From Paeniglutamicibacter sulfureus (lineage in GTDB: Bacteria > Actinomycetota > Actinomycetes > Actinomycetales > Micrococcaceae), in contig NZ_JAULBL010000002.1 of the NCBI RefSeq assembly GCF_030512175.1, positions 2,912,149 to 2,976,148 of the forward strand: a stretch of DNA of 64,000 bases, written 5' to 3'. Positions 1 through 8,304 of this stretch are shown piece after piece (within the stretch, counting starts at the first letter, position 1; every line of letters begins with the position of its first letter). The notes beneath the pieces were generated by a model that worked only from the letters and a program-made list of their open reading frames with translations, was not told where the DNA came from and ran no database searches. A program made the position numbers and the translations under genes.

Positions 1-186
1 CAGGGCTGCCATTCCGCCAACAATGAGCAGTGTGTGAAAGACGTATCCGCTGCACAGGCCGGCAACCGCGGACGAGACCCGGTGGCGACCGAGACCCGCG
101 GAAATGGCGTACGCCCAGTCGGCACCTGGCGTCATGGCCAGGGCGAAGGACACTGCGATAAAGCCGTAGATGACTTGAAGGTCCAT
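1..186 (-). CDS. LysE-family amino-acid exporter, N-terminal part (cut by window edge)
   Basis: Reading the minus strand from an ATG at 184-186 gives a frame open to the window edge (62 residues). It starts MDLQVIYGFIAVSFALAM and continues TPGADWAYAISAGLG. A first transmembrane segment followed by a TPGAD/ISAG-like motif is typical of the LysE/RhtB exporters, inner-membrane proteins that export amino acids. A good ribosome site (AGGAAAGAG) lies about 10 bases upstream. The gene is divergent from an Lrp/AsnC regulator, the classic arrangement in which the regulator senses the exported amino acid. The substrate cannot be told from this fragment. Confidence 0.85.
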   Translation of the reverse strand, partial: MDLQVIYGFIAVSFALAMTPGADWAYAISAGLGRHRVSSAVAGLCSGYVFHTLLIVGGMAAL

Positions 187-267
187 GACCGGATCTCTTT
201 CCTGCTGGGAATCTACCGGCAAGCTTAGGAAGAAAACGGCGAAATGTGCTTGCCAGTTCTCGCGCAA

Positions 268-282
268 TTCATCACGAATGAA
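268..282. promoter_or_regulatory. inverted repeat between lysE-type gene and AsnC gene, candidate operator
   Basis: TTCAT-cacga-ATGAA lies in the short divergent intergenic space. Lrp/AsnC regulators usually bind AT-rich dyads next to their own gene. Assignment is by position only. Confidence 0.3.
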
Positions 283-371
283 CAAGAAATCTCCTGCTAT
301 GTTTGGTTGAGAGCAAGAATATAGCGCGACCATCACGGTTGATCGAGAAAACAAGCGAATGGAGCTGTCAC

Positions 372-818
372 ATGGACGGAATCGACCGGGCAATCCTGCG
401 CCGCCTGCAGGACGACGGGCGCATGACCGCCACTGCCTTGGCGGAGGAGGTGGGTCTCACCTTGGCTCCCTGCCACCGGAGGTTGCGAGAATTGGAAAAC
501 AGTGGCGTCATCCGCGGCTATCGGGCCGACGTGGATCCCGCGAAGGTGAACCTCGCGTTCGAGGCGCTGGTTTTTGTCACGCTGAAGGACCGGCTGACCA
601 TGAAGGACTTCGAATACGAGGTCGGCAAGATCGGCCAAATCATCGACGCCCAGCGGCTCTTTGGGGAACCGGACTTCTTGTTGCGGGTCATGGCCGTAGA
701 CTTGCCGGCGTACCAACGCTTTTATGATGATGTACTGGTGACATTGCCTGGCGTGGAAAAGCTCACGAGCACCATTGTCATGAAGAACCTCAAATCCGGC
801 GGGCGGCTCCCGATCTAG
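372..818 (+). CDS. Lrp/AsnC family transcriptional regulator
   Basis: A 148-residue regulator. The N-terminal part (about residues 1-60) is an AsnC-type helix-turn-helix, with MDGIDRAILRRLQDDGR then TATALAEEVGLTLAPCHRRL. The C-terminal part is the RAM/Lrp effector domain, with alternating beta-strands around VFVTLKDR and an FGEPDFLLRV segment. The frame is open upstream to a TTG at 303, but the ATG at 372 is preferred: it begins exactly where family members begin and has GGAG about 8 bases upstream. Its divergent neighbour is a LysE-type exporter, so it probably activates that exporter in response to an amino acid. The ligand is not predictable from sequence. Confidence 0.9.
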   Translation: MDGIDRAILRRLQDDGRMTATALAEEVGLTLAPCHRRLRELENSGVIRGYRADVDPAKVNLAFEALVFVTLKDRLTMKDFEYEVGKIGQIIDAQRLFGEPDFLLRVMAVDLPAYQRFYDDVLVTLPGVEKLTSTIVMKNLKSGGRLPI

Positions 819-919
819 GCGACGAAGCTGCCTCTTGCGGAATTCAACCGGCTGCGTGAAGCTGGGGTTGCCGCGGCAACCGCCCGCGTGGGAGCCAACA
901 AGCGATTGAGGACAAGACG

Positions 920-1030
920 ATGAAAATCCGCGAGCTCGTTCAGGTCGACGTTGGCCAGGTCGCGGGGTCGCATTGGCTGGCGACCTGCGGTTCCGACGCA
1001 GCAGCTCCAAGGGCCGGGGGTCGACGATGA
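920..1030 (+). CDS. small ORF of unknown function, coupled to the next fragment
   Basis: A 36-codon frame beginning MKIRELVQVDVGQVAGSHWL. Its TGA (1028-1030) overlaps the ATG (1027) of the next reading frame in an ATGA junction, which suggests translational coupling. No recognised domain. It is short and could be chance, and the neighbouring gene seems damaged, so this may be part of a decayed insertion. Confidence 0.3.
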   Translation: MKIRELVQVDVGQVAGSHWLATCGSDAAAPRAGGRR

Positions 1031-1253
1031 CAACTGTTCAGGTTGTGTTGCGCGGCGGTCCATTCGACGGTCGCCAGCTGACTTTCTCGAATTGGCCGGA
1101 CCCGTTGACGGTGGAATCCTTGCCCGAGGACCTGCACGCGGAGCCAGGGTCCGCGCCCGGTATGTTGCCATAACTGCGGACGAACCGGTGACCGGGCCGC
1201 GGGTGATGATATGGGACGGCGCCCACCGGGTCGGGGGAATCCACCATGCCTGA
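1027..1253 (+). pseudogene. small hypothetical gene, apparently frameshifted
   Basis: The first frame reads MTTVQVVLRGGPFDGRQL and continues with an acidic, ordered-looking sequence before stopping at 1173. A second frame covering the last third reads YVAITADEPVTGPRVMIWDG and then HRVGGIHHA, ending at 1253. Joining the two by a single-base shift near 1150-1165 gives one plausible protein of about 75 residues; the direction of the shift implies one missing base. Either this is a real pseudogene or a base-call error. No known function; short VVLRGGPFDG proteins occur in actinobacterial mobile or accessory regions, as far as I recall. Confidence 0.4.
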
Positions 1254-1368
1254 GAAGCCGGCCAAGTAAGCGTCGGGGAGATTCGGCCGAGGGCCCGTAA
1301 GACCGGTCAACGTCCAGTTGGCCCAAACGGAATCCCGCAGATCGAATCAATTCTCCTGGAACGAAGAA

Positions 1369-1402
1369 CGGTCTTGGCTCGGTAAGTACCTAGTCAAGAC
1401 CG
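1369..1402 (-). terminator. terminator of tRNA-Arg
   Basis: Arms CGGTCTTG (1369-1376) and CAAGACCG (1395-1402), with a smaller inner GGTA/TACC stem. It lies just 3' of the tRNA on the minus strand and is followed there by a T-rich stretch. Confidence 0.6.
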
Positions 1403-1413
1403 CCTCGTATGTG

Positions 1414-1486
1414 TGCCCCCGGCGCGATTCGAACGCGCGACCGACAGATTAGAAGGCTGTTGCTCTATCCACTGAGCTACGGAGGC
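1414..1486 (-). tRNA. tRNA-Arg(TCT)
   Basis: A 73-nt cloverleaf on the minus strand. The acceptor GCCTCCG pairs with CGGGGGC (one G-T pair), the T-loop is GTTCGAATC-like and the anticodon loop CTTCTAA gives anticodon TCT. The discriminator is A and CCA is not fully encoded. Confidence 0.95.
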
Positions 1487-1669
1487 GGGCACAAGAATCA
1501 TAGCCCAAACACGGGCCGGGCCGATATTTCACCGATGGCGATACTGCGTTTTGAACGAGCGTGGGGCCGTGAAAAACAATTACTCCGGACGTATGATGAA
1601 ATAGCAGTCAACCTCTGCGGGCGATAAAAGACCGACACCGTCCGAAGCCACAGTTTCAAAGCCGAAAGA

Positions 1670-2926
1670 ATGCCATTGCCGCGCCAATCCGAAGCAACCG
1701 TCGAAGTGGACCCAACGCCAAGCCACACCGCCTGGCGCAACTCCATCTTTGGCATCTTCTTTTTGTGCGGTTTCGCGTTTGCGACGTGGGTTGCCCGGCT
1801 TCCGGCGGTCCGGATGGAGCTCGATCTTTCAACCTCTGACGTTGGTATCCTGCTGTTTGCCCTGGCCATTGGATCCATCGGCGGGTTGGCCTTCGCTCCA
1901 GGTATCCTGGCACGACTGGGTATCCGCCGCGGCATCATGCTGGGCCTGCTCATTCTGGGCGCGGCGCTGGCAGTCCTGGGAACAGTGACCGAAATGCTCG
2001 GCAGTACCGTGGGCGCCATGACGATCCTCGTCCTCTACGGCTTCGTTTTTAGCACCACCGACGTGATGATGAACGTCGACGGAGCGGCGGTCGAACGTTC
2101 CCAGGGCAAGACACTCTTGCCGCTGATGCACGCGTTCTTCAGTTTCGGAACCATCATCGGAGCGGTCTTGGGCGCCGGTGCGGCAGGCATAGGGATCAAC
2201 GTAATGTGGAACTTCACCATCGTCGGCGTTCTGATCATGGGTCTGGGCCTCTACTTCGTCCGCAACGTGTCGGGGCTTGAACCGCCAGCAGCCCGCGGCG
2301 GCGAAGTTGCTGTCCGCGCCGCGACGTGGTGGCAGCGCTTCACCGGCATCTTCCGTGATGGACACCTGATGCTGATCGGGCTCATGGTCGCCGGGCTGGC
2401 CTTTGCCGAAGGCACGGCCAACGACTGGCTCACCATTGCCTCCGTCGACGACCACGGATTTAGCGAGGCCTCCGGGGCGCTGGTCTTCGGCGCGTTCGTC
2501 GCCGCCATGACCGCAGGACGCATTTTCGGCGGACCGCTGATCGACCGGATCGGCCACAAAAGGGTTCTGGTGTTCATGGGCCTGCTTGGGCTGGCCGGCA
2601 TCGTGCTGTTCATCCTGGCCCCGGCCCCCTGGGCCGTTTTCACCGGCGCAGTCCTGTGGGGCTTGGGTGGATCCCTCGGTTTCCCTGTTGGCATGAGCGT
2701 GGCCGCGGCCCACCCAACCGATGGGCCGCGTCGCGTGGGCATTGTGGCAGTCTTCGGCTACTCTTCCATGCTTGTGGGGCCGCCGGTGCTGGGCTTCCTC
2801 GGCGAACACTACGGGGTGCTCAATGCCTTCATCCTCGTGGCGGGAATCCTGTTCGTGACGTTGCTGATCACGCCAAAGGCCACTGCGGTCCCGGGGCTGA
2901 CCCCGAGGCCGCAGCGAGTGGACTAG
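1670..2926 (+). CDS. MFS transporter
   Basis: A 418-residue polytopic membrane protein with about 12 hydrophobic segments. It has a soluble N-terminal tail of about 20 residues and a central hydrophilic loop around residues 205-225 (ARGGEVAVRAATWWQRF), the usual division between the two six-helix halves of the major facilitator superfamily. RLGIRRG after the second helix and RIGHKRVL in the second half are the typical loop motifs. The overall look is of the fucose-permease/YbjJ type, but the substrate is not predictable. It converges on the aldo/keto reductase gene: the stop TAG (2924-2926) overlaps the opposite stop within one CTAG. Confidence 0.88.
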   Translation: MPLPRQSEATVEVDPTPSHTAWRNSIFGIFFLCGFAFATWVARLPAVRMELDLSTSDVGILLFALAIGSIGGLAFAPGILARLGIRRGIMLGLLILGAALAVLGTVTEMLGSTVGAMTILVLYGFVFSTTDVMMNVDGAAVERSQGKTLLPLMHAFFSFGTIIGAVLGAGAAGIGINVMWNFTIVGVLIMGLGLYFVRNVSGLEPPAARGGEVAVRAATWWQRFTGIFRDGHLMLIGLMVAGLAFAEGTANDWLTIASVDDHGFSEASGALVFGAFVAAMTAGRIFGGPLIDRIGHKRVLVFMGLLGLAGIVLFILAPAPWAVFTGAVLWGLGGSLGFPVGMSVAAAHPTDGPRRVGIVAVFGYSSMLVGPPVLGFLGEHYGVLNAFILVAGILFVTLLITPKATAVPGLTPRPQRVD

Positions 2927-3768
2927 TGCCCGAAACTCATTGGATCGGCCGGCTCATCGGCGGTGCCGTCCAACGCGTCAATGGCCTTGATCTCCTCGGG
3001 GGAGAGGTTGAACGTAAAGACATCGAGGTTTTCGGCCAGTCGCTCGGGGCTTGAGGTCTTGGGAATGGGCACGACGCCGCGCTCGATTTGCCAGCGCAAC
3101 ACGGCCTGCGCCGGAGTGACACGGTGATCCTCGGCCGCAGCGAGCACCGGTGCAGAGCTGAGAAGGTCGTGCTTTCCACGGCCAAGCGGAGCCCAGCCTT
3201 CGGTGAGTATCCCGTGTTTGGCGTGGAAGGCCAGCCGTTCGTCGTTGAGCCAAAACGGCGAGTGCTGTACCTGGTTGACGTCCGGAACCACGCCGGTGGC
3301 GTCCATCAGTTCCTGTAGCTGCCCGACCGTGAAGTTCGACGTGCCGATGGCCCGGACCCTGCCGCGCTTCAGCAGCTTGACCAAGCCCTCCCAGGCCTGG
3401 ACGTAATTTCCCTCCTGCGGATTGGGCCAGTGGATCAGGAACAAGTCAAGGTATTCCATGCCCAGCCGCTTGCAGCTGTTCTCCCAGGCGTCCTGCACGC
3501 CCTGGACCGAATGCCACTGCACATTGAACTTGGAAGTGATGAACAATTCCTCACGGGGAACCGACGTCGAGCCGATGCCCTCGCCGATTCCTTCCTCGTT
3601 GCCGTAGTTTTCCGCGGTGTCAATGAGCCGGTATCCGGCATCCAACGCGTGGGCTACTGCTGCTCCGGCCTGGATGTCATCCAGCGGCCACGTGCCCAAG
3701 CCGATGGATGGCATGAAGGCGCCATTATTGAGTTCACGTAACGGGACCGATGCATAGTTGTCTGGCAT
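2923..3768 (-). CDS. aldo/keto reductase (NADPH-dependent, AKR5-like)
   Basis: A 281-residue (alpha/beta)8 oxidoreductase of the usual family length. It has SIGLGTWPLDD at the N terminus, IDTAENYGNEEGIGEGI carrying the catalytic Asp and Tyr, the catalytic Lys in FITSKFN, and the His in DLFLIHWP. The nicotinamide site is AIGTSNFT and the C-terminal IPKTSSPERLAENL binds the NADPH phosphate. It resembles the 2,5-diketo-gluconate/methylglyoxal reductase group; the true substrate is unknown. No Shine-Dalgarno is visible, but TAGCAT lies six bases before the ATG, which fits a leaderless transcript. Confidence 0.92.
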   Translation of the reverse strand: MPDNYASVPLRELNNGAFMPSIGLGTWPLDDIQAGAAVAHALDAGYRLIDTAENYGNEEGIGEGIGSTSVPREELFITSKFNVQWHSVQGVQDAWENSCKRLGMEYLDLFLIHWPNPQEGNYVQAWEGLVKLLKRGRVRAIGTSNFTVGQLQELMDATGVVPDVNQVQHSPFWLNDERLAFHAKHGILTEGWAPLGRGKHDLLSSAPVLAAAEDHRVTPAQAVLRWQIERGVVPIPKTSSPERLAENLDVFTFNLSPEEIKAIDALDGTADEPADPMSFGH

Positions 3769-4155
3769 TTGGCCATGCTATGGCACCAGCTGGAATACCG
3801 ATAGGGGCAGGACACGCTAACGGCCTAGTGAGTCAATGACTCTAGACGGCGCGGGGTCTGCTCCGGGGAGGTGAAGGCCGGTCTTCCGCGACCTGTGCGA
3901 TTCAACGAAGCCGCCTCGGGGCATAGTGCGAAAGCGATGCGGTCGCCGGTGGCCCATCGCTATGCCACTGTCCATCGGGTTGCGAGGTCACCCGCTCAGT
4001 TCCCCACACAAACATCGAAGGCGGGAAACCATTTCAATCCCTCCAGCTACTTGTCCACAGCACCGACCCCTCGCTGCCTGGCGGTGCGATAGCGACACCA
4101 AGCTTGGGTGACGGGGCAAGAAGTACTTGCCCAGAGCCGAACATTGGAGTGCACC
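3769..4155. other. intergenic region between AKR gene and ssb, no gene seen
   Basis: 387 bases that hold the divergent promoters of the two genes and a short palindrome at 3830-3842. The open frames here have no SD and no protein-like composition. Confidence 0.5.
3830..3842. promoter_or_regulatory. GAGTCA-A-TGACTC palindrome, candidate operator
   Basis: A perfect 6-bp inverted repeat around one central A, extended by imperfect CTAG/TAG flanks, about 60 bases upstream of the aldo/keto reductase start. No regulator can be named. Confidence 0.3.
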
Positions 4156-4650
4156 ATGACGGACCACATTACGTTGCGCGGTGTGGTGGGAACCGAACCC
4201 CGCCCGAGCGGGGGGAGCAGCGGCACGCTCATTGCAAAGTTTCGCCTGGTCAGCAACGAGCGGAGGCAGGACCCCGAGACGGGGCAATGGAACGACGTGC
4301 ACAGCAATTGGTACACCGTCTCCTGCTTTCGTGCCATGGCCACCAACATGCTTGCCAGCATTCACATGGGCGACCATGTGGTGGTCTACGGCAAGATGCA
4401 GGTCCGCGAATACGACCGTCAGGACGGAACGCGTGGATTCAGCGTGGACATCGACGCCATGGCGCTTGGCCACGACCTGCGGTTCGGGGTCAGCCGCTTT
4501 GAAAGAGTCAGGCGCGCAGGGGGAGACGACAACACCGAGCAGCACCTCCGTCACGGCAAGGCGGAGAGGGAGCCCGAGGAGTCGAACAGCGAGTTCCCGG
4601 TGACCGGCTGGCCGGACTCGGGGCAGGGCGCGGACACGGAGGCTGCCTAG
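4156..4650 (+). CDS. ssb: single-stranded DNA-binding protein (second SSB type)
   Basis: A 164-residue OB-fold protein, with TDHITLRGVVGTEPR at the N terminus and WNDVHSNWYTVSCFRAMATN and HMGDHVVVYGKMQVREYD in the core, as in SSB. The C-terminal half of about 60 residues is charged and disordered and does not end in the acidic phenylalanine tip of replicative SSB (it ends GADTEAA). This indicates a paralogue rather than the main replication SSB. The ATG at 4156 has GGAG six bases upstream; an earlier in-frame ATG (4108) lacks this. It sits next to ettA, as the corresponding paralogue does in mycobacteria (from memory). Confidence 0.9.
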   Translation: MTDHITLRGVVGTEPRPSGGSSGTLIAKFRLVSNERRQDPETGQWNDVHSNWYTVSCFRAMATNMLASIHMGDHVVVYGKMQVREYDRQDGTRGFSVDIDAMALGHDLRFGVSRFERVRRAGGDDNTEQHLRHGKAEREPEESNSEFPVTGWPDSGQGADTEAA

Positions 4651-4761
4651 CGTCCCCGGGCACAAAAGTCGACGAACGTGTGGGCGGCCACGGCGCATTG
4701 GCGCCGTGGCCGCCGGATGTGGGCAGGAACATGCCCCCTCGGCTTAAACCGGGCGCGATAA

Positions 4762-4792
4762 TTGGGAGTAAGACTCTCCGAGGCACTAGCCT
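4762..4792 (+). promoter_or_regulatory. promoter of ettA, leaderless type
   Basis: -35 TTGGGA (4762-4767) and -10 TAGCCT (4787-4792) with 19 bases between. The ATG at 4800 follows the -10 by seven bases and has no SD, so the transcript probably begins at the start codon. Confidence 0.5.
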
Positions 4793-4799
4793 TGATGGC

Positions 4800-6482
4800 A
4801 TGGCGGAATTCATTTACACGATGACCAAGGCTCGCAAGGCCGTTGGCGACAAAGTCATCCTCGACGATGTCAGCATGTCCTTCTACCCAGGCGCAAAAAT
4901 TGGCGTGGTTGGACCGAACGGTGCTGGCAAGTCGACGATCCTTAAGATCATGGCAGGGCTGGATATACCTTCCAACGGCGAGGCACGCCTCAGCCCGGGA
5001 TACAGCGTAGGAATCCTGTTGCAGGAACCGCCGCTGAATGAGGAAAAGACGGTCCTGGGCAACGTCCAGGAAGGCGTTGGGGAGATCTACGAAAAGATCA
5101 CCCGGTACAACGAGATCTCTGAGGAGATGGCCCAGGACGGTGCCGACTTCGACGCGTTGCTCGAAGAAATGGGCCACCTGCAAGAAGCCATTGACAGTGC
5201 CGATGCCTGGGATATTGACTCCCAGCTCGAGCAGGCCATGGATGCCTTGCAGTGCCCGCCGGGAGACTCCGAGGTGTCCCACCTTTCCGGTGGTGAACGA
5301 CGCCGCGTGGCGCTGTGCAAGCTGTTGCTGCAGAAGCCAGACCTGTTGCTCCTCGATGAGCCCACCAACCACCTTGACGCCGAGTCCGTGTTGTGGCTCG
5401 AGCAGCATTTGTCCGCGTACCACGGTGCCGTTCTGGCCGTGACCCACGACCGGTACTTCCTGGACCACGTGGCCCAGTGGATCTGTGAAGTCGACCGCGG
5501 TCGCCTGCACGCCTACGAAGGTAACTACTCGGCCTACCTGGAAAAGAAGCGCGAGCGCCTCGAGGTCCAGGGCAAGAAGGACCAGAAGCTTGCCAAACGA
5601 CTGAGCGAGGAACTCGAATGGGTTCGCTCCAATGCCAAGGGCCGCCAGACCAAGTCGAAGGCCCGTCTGGCTAGGTACGAGGAAATGGCTTCGGAAGCCG
5701 AACGCACTCGAAAGCTCGACTTCGAGGAGATTCAGATCCCGGCGGGCCCACGATTGGGCTCGGTTGTCATCGAGGCCAATAACCTGAAGAAGGGCTTCGA
5801 CGACCGTGTGTTGATCGACAACCTTACTTTCTCGTTGCCGCGCAACGGCATCGTGGGTGTCATCGGCCCCAACGGCGTGGGCAAGTCCACCCTGTTCAAG
5901 ACCATCGTGGGCATGGAACCGATCGACTCCGGTGAACTCAAGGTCGGCGACACCGTCAAGATCTCCTACGTTGACCAGAACCGTGGCGGCATCGACCCGG
6001 AAAAGTCGCTGTGGGAAGTTGTTTCCGAGGGAAACGACTACATTCAGGTCGGCCAGGTCGAGGTTCCCTCGCGTGCCTACGTTTCGGCCTTCGGCTTCAA
6101 GGGTCCGGATCAGCAGAAGAAGGCAGGTGTGCTCTCCGGTGGTGAGCGCAACCGCCTGAACCTCGCACTGACCCTCAAGCAGGGCGGCAACCTGTTGCTC
6201 CTTGACGAACCGACCAACGACCTCGACGTCGAAACCCTCGGCTCGCTGGAAAACGCGTTGCTCGAATTCCCGGGTTGCGCAGTGGTCGTGTCACACGACC
6301 GTTGGTTCCTGGACCGTGTGGCCACCCACATTCTGTCCTACGAGGGCACCGACGAGAACCCGTCCAACTGGTACTGGTTCGAGGGCAACTTCGAGTCTTA
6401 CGAGGCAAACAAGGTCGAACGCCTGGGTCCGGAAGCTGCCAAGCCGCACCGCGTCACGCACCGTCGACTGACCCGCGACTAG
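4800..6482 (+). CDS. ettA: ABC-F protein EttA (energy-dependent translational throttle)
   Basis: 560 residues, the usual EttA length. It has two ABC ATPase domains and no membrane segments. The first domain has Walker A GPNGAGKST (about residues 38-46), signature LSGGERRRVAL and LLLLDEPTNHLD. A charged linker (EKKRERLEVQGKKDQK) follows, and the second domain has GPNGVGKST, LSGGERNRLNL and LLLLDEPTNDLD. ABC-F proteins bind the ribosomal E site and gate elongation according to the ATP/ADP ratio. The frame extends to 4680, but family members start MAEFIYTM, which is the ATG at 4800. Confidence 0.96.
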   Translation: MAEFIYTMTKARKAVGDKVILDDVSMSFYPGAKIGVVGPNGAGKSTILKIMAGLDIPSNGEARLSPGYSVGILLQEPPLNEEKTVLGNVQEGVGEIYEKITRYNEISEEMAQDGADFDALLEEMGHLQEAIDSADAWDIDSQLEQAMDALQCPPGDSEVSHLSGGERRRVALCKLLLQKPDLLLLDEPTNHLDAESVLWLEQHLSAYHGAVLAVTHDRYFLDHVAQWICEVDRGRLHAYEGNYSAYLEKKRERLEVQGKKDQKLAKRLSEELEWVRSNAKGRQTKSKARLARYEEMASEAERTRKLDFEEIQIPAGPRLGSVVIEANNLKKGFDDRVLIDNLTFSLPRNGIVGVIGPNGVGKSTLFKTIVGMEPIDSGELKVGDTVKISYVDQNRGGIDPEKSLWEVVSEGNDYIQVGQVEVPSRAYVSAFGFKGPDQQKKAGVLSGGERNRLNLALTLKQGGNLLLLDEPTNDLDVETLGSLENALLEFPGCAVVVSHDRWFLDRVATHILSYEGTDENPSNWYWFEGNFESYEANKVERLGPEAAKPHRVTHRRLTRD

Positions 6483-6532
6483 CAGTCGCCAAGGCTTCGG
6501 CCCGGGGCATCCCGGGACCCAGCCCGCAAAGA

Positions 6533-6576
6533 GGGGCAGGCGGTGCGGATGAAAATTCATCCGCACCGCCTGCCCC
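6533..6576. terminator. bidirectional terminator between ettA and tesB
   Basis: A nearly uninterrupted 19-21-bp inverted repeat: GGGGCAGGCGGTGCGG is mirrored after a short AT loop. It lies between convergent genes and is followed by TTCTT. Confidence 0.85.
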
Positions 6577-6596
6577 TTCTTGGTGTAGCCGCGGCG

Positions 6597-7481
6597 CTAG
6601 CCTTCCTCCGGAATGCGCACCATGCCCTCTTGGGCGACGGTGGCCACCAGCTGACCCTCGCGGTTGAAGATCCTGCCCGTGGCCAGTCCGCGGGCACCGG
6701 AGGCGCTGGGGGATTCCTGCACATAGAGCAGCCACTGATCCACGCGGAACGGGCGGTGCCACCACATGGCGTGGTCCAGGCTCGCCACCGACATGCCCGG
6801 GGCGATCCAGGTCAGCCCGTGGCGGCGCAGCACCGGTTCCAGCAGCGTGTAGTCGCTGGCATAGGCGAGCGCGGCGCGGTGCATGGCATCGTCGTCGGGC
6901 ATCGGGGCCGTCGTCTTCATCCAGACGGCGTTAACCGCCCGTCGGTCCCGCGGTCCCTTGAAGTACAGCGGTTCGCTGATGTATCGGATGTCGAAGGGCC
7001 GGTTGAACGCGTACTCCTGCGCGACCGGATGGTCGAGGTCTCCGATGAGCTCGGCGGTGGTGGGCAGCGAATCGGGATCCGGGATGCCTTCGGGCATGGT
7101 GTCCTGGTGGTCGAGCCCCTCCGAGGGGGCCTGGAAGGATGCGATCATCGACAGGATCGGCACGCCGTTTTGGTACGCGTGCACCCGGCGGGCGGAGAAC
7201 GACCTGCCGTCACGCAGCCGCTGCACCCCGAAGGTGATGGGCAGGGCTGCGTCCCCGGCGCGCAGGAAGTAACCGTGCATGGAATGGATCGGGCGGTCCC
7301 CGGCGATGGTCTTGGACGCGGCCATGACCGATTGCCCCAGCACCTGGCCGCCAAAGACCCGGTTGCGCGCCTGTGGCGGGGTGTGGCCCACGAAGATGTC
7401 CTCGTCGGTGCGGGCCTCGGGGTCCCCGCTGAGCTCCAGCAGCTCAATCAGCTTCTGCGTCGTGGTGTCGTTGGTGCTCAC
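6597..7481 (-). CDS. tesB: acyl-CoA thioesterase II
   Basis: A 294-residue protein with two hot-dog folds, the normal TesB length. Family motifs include RVFGGQVLGQSVMAA and HSMHGYFLRAGD in the first fold, and a second-fold stretch (LASLDHAMWWHRPFR) with the aromatic/His pattern of the active site. TesB hydrolyses medium- and long-chain acyl-CoA to fatty acid and CoA in the cytoplasm. The start is a GTG at 7479-7481 with an AGGAG site upstream. It stands alone, convergent with ettA. Confidence 0.95.
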   Translation of the reverse strand: MSTNDTTTQKLIELLELSGDPEARTDEDIFVGHTPPQARNRVFGGQVLGQSVMAASKTIAGDRPIHSMHGYFLRAGDAALPITFGVQRLRDGRSFSARRVHAYQNGVPILSMIASFQAPSEGLDHQDTMPEGIPDPDSLPTTAELIGDLDHPVAQEYAFNRPFDIRYISEPLYFKGPRDRRAVNAVWMKTTAPMPDDDAMHRAALAYASDYTLLEPVLRRHGLTWIAPGMSVASLDHAMWWHRPFRVDQWLLYVQESPSASGARGLATGRIFNREGQLVATVAQEGMVRIPEEG

Positions 7482-7644
7482 GTGTCTGCTCCTAGGGGCC
7501 AGGAATATTGATCTGCTAAGACACTATCGCCCCCGCGGCGGGTTCGCCGTAACCTTCGGCGGGTGGCCGCTGCCGTGTTCCGGCATGCGTCGGCGCGGGC
7601 AACGGCATTGAGTCCAGCGGTGCGGGACATGAAAGTATGAAGGC

Positions 7645-8304
7645 ATGGCAAGTGAAACCGTTGTACTCGAGGACCAGGAAACCGTCGCGGACCTGGCTAC
7701 GTTTTTCTCCCGCGCACGCTCGATCGAGGACGGAGCGGTGCTGATCCAGGCCGCCGGCAGCGCGTTGGCGCTGTACGTCCCGGTGCTCTATCCCGAGTTC
7801 CTGGGTGACTCGGTACCCACCGTGCTGGGGATGCGCGCGGTGCGCCTGGGACGCCCGGCCGAAGCCGGCGGGGTCTTTGCCATCTCCGCGTTGACCGACC
7901 GGTTGGCCCGCATGGGCGAAACCTCGCTGGAGCTGTCGATTCCCCCCGCGGAGGTCCAGGCATCGTGGGCGGGCCAGCAGGTTCCACGCGGCGGCTGGGA
8001 ACAGCGCGAGACGCTCGAGGACGATGCGCTGCTGGCCGAGGCGATGCGGGGGATCGGCGTGGTGGCCCAGGCCCTGCCGGAGAATGCCGGCAAGCCGGTG
8101 CTCAAGACCGTGCGCGCCCGCATCTGGTCCTCACCCGTTGAAGGTGTCCAGACGCCGATGCCGCTGGGCATGGCCTTCGGCGCGCATGCGCTGGGGTTCC
8201 TGCGTGCGGGGGCCACCTCCACGCTCTTTGCCTCCGGGCAGTGGCTGCGCCTGAGCAGCGGCGGCGGGCACGTGGTGGCACGCCAGGGCGGCGTCCTGGG
8301 CTAG
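7645..8304 (+). CDS. conserved actinobacterial protein of unknown function
   Basis: 219 residues, soluble, no transmembrane segment. It is Ala/Leu/Gly-rich with long beta-like stretches (VLIQAAGSALALYVPVLYP, LGMRAVRLGRPAEAGG). No recognised catalytic motif. It sits between tesB and the globin gene, where mycobacteria also carry a hypothetical of about this size, so it is probably an old conserved gene. Its stop shares the tetranucleotide CTAG (8301-8304) with the converging globin gene. Confidence 0.75.
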   Translation: MASETVVLEDQETVADLATFFSRARSIEDGAVLIQAAGSALALYVPVLYPEFLGDSVPTVLGMRAVRLGRPAEAGGVFAISALTDRLARMGETSLELSIPPAEVQASWAGQQVPRGGWEQRETLEDDALLAEAMRGIGVVAQALPENAGKPVLKTVRARIWSSPVEGVQTPMPLGMAFGAHALGFLRAGATSTLFASGQWLRLSSGGGHVVARQGGVLG

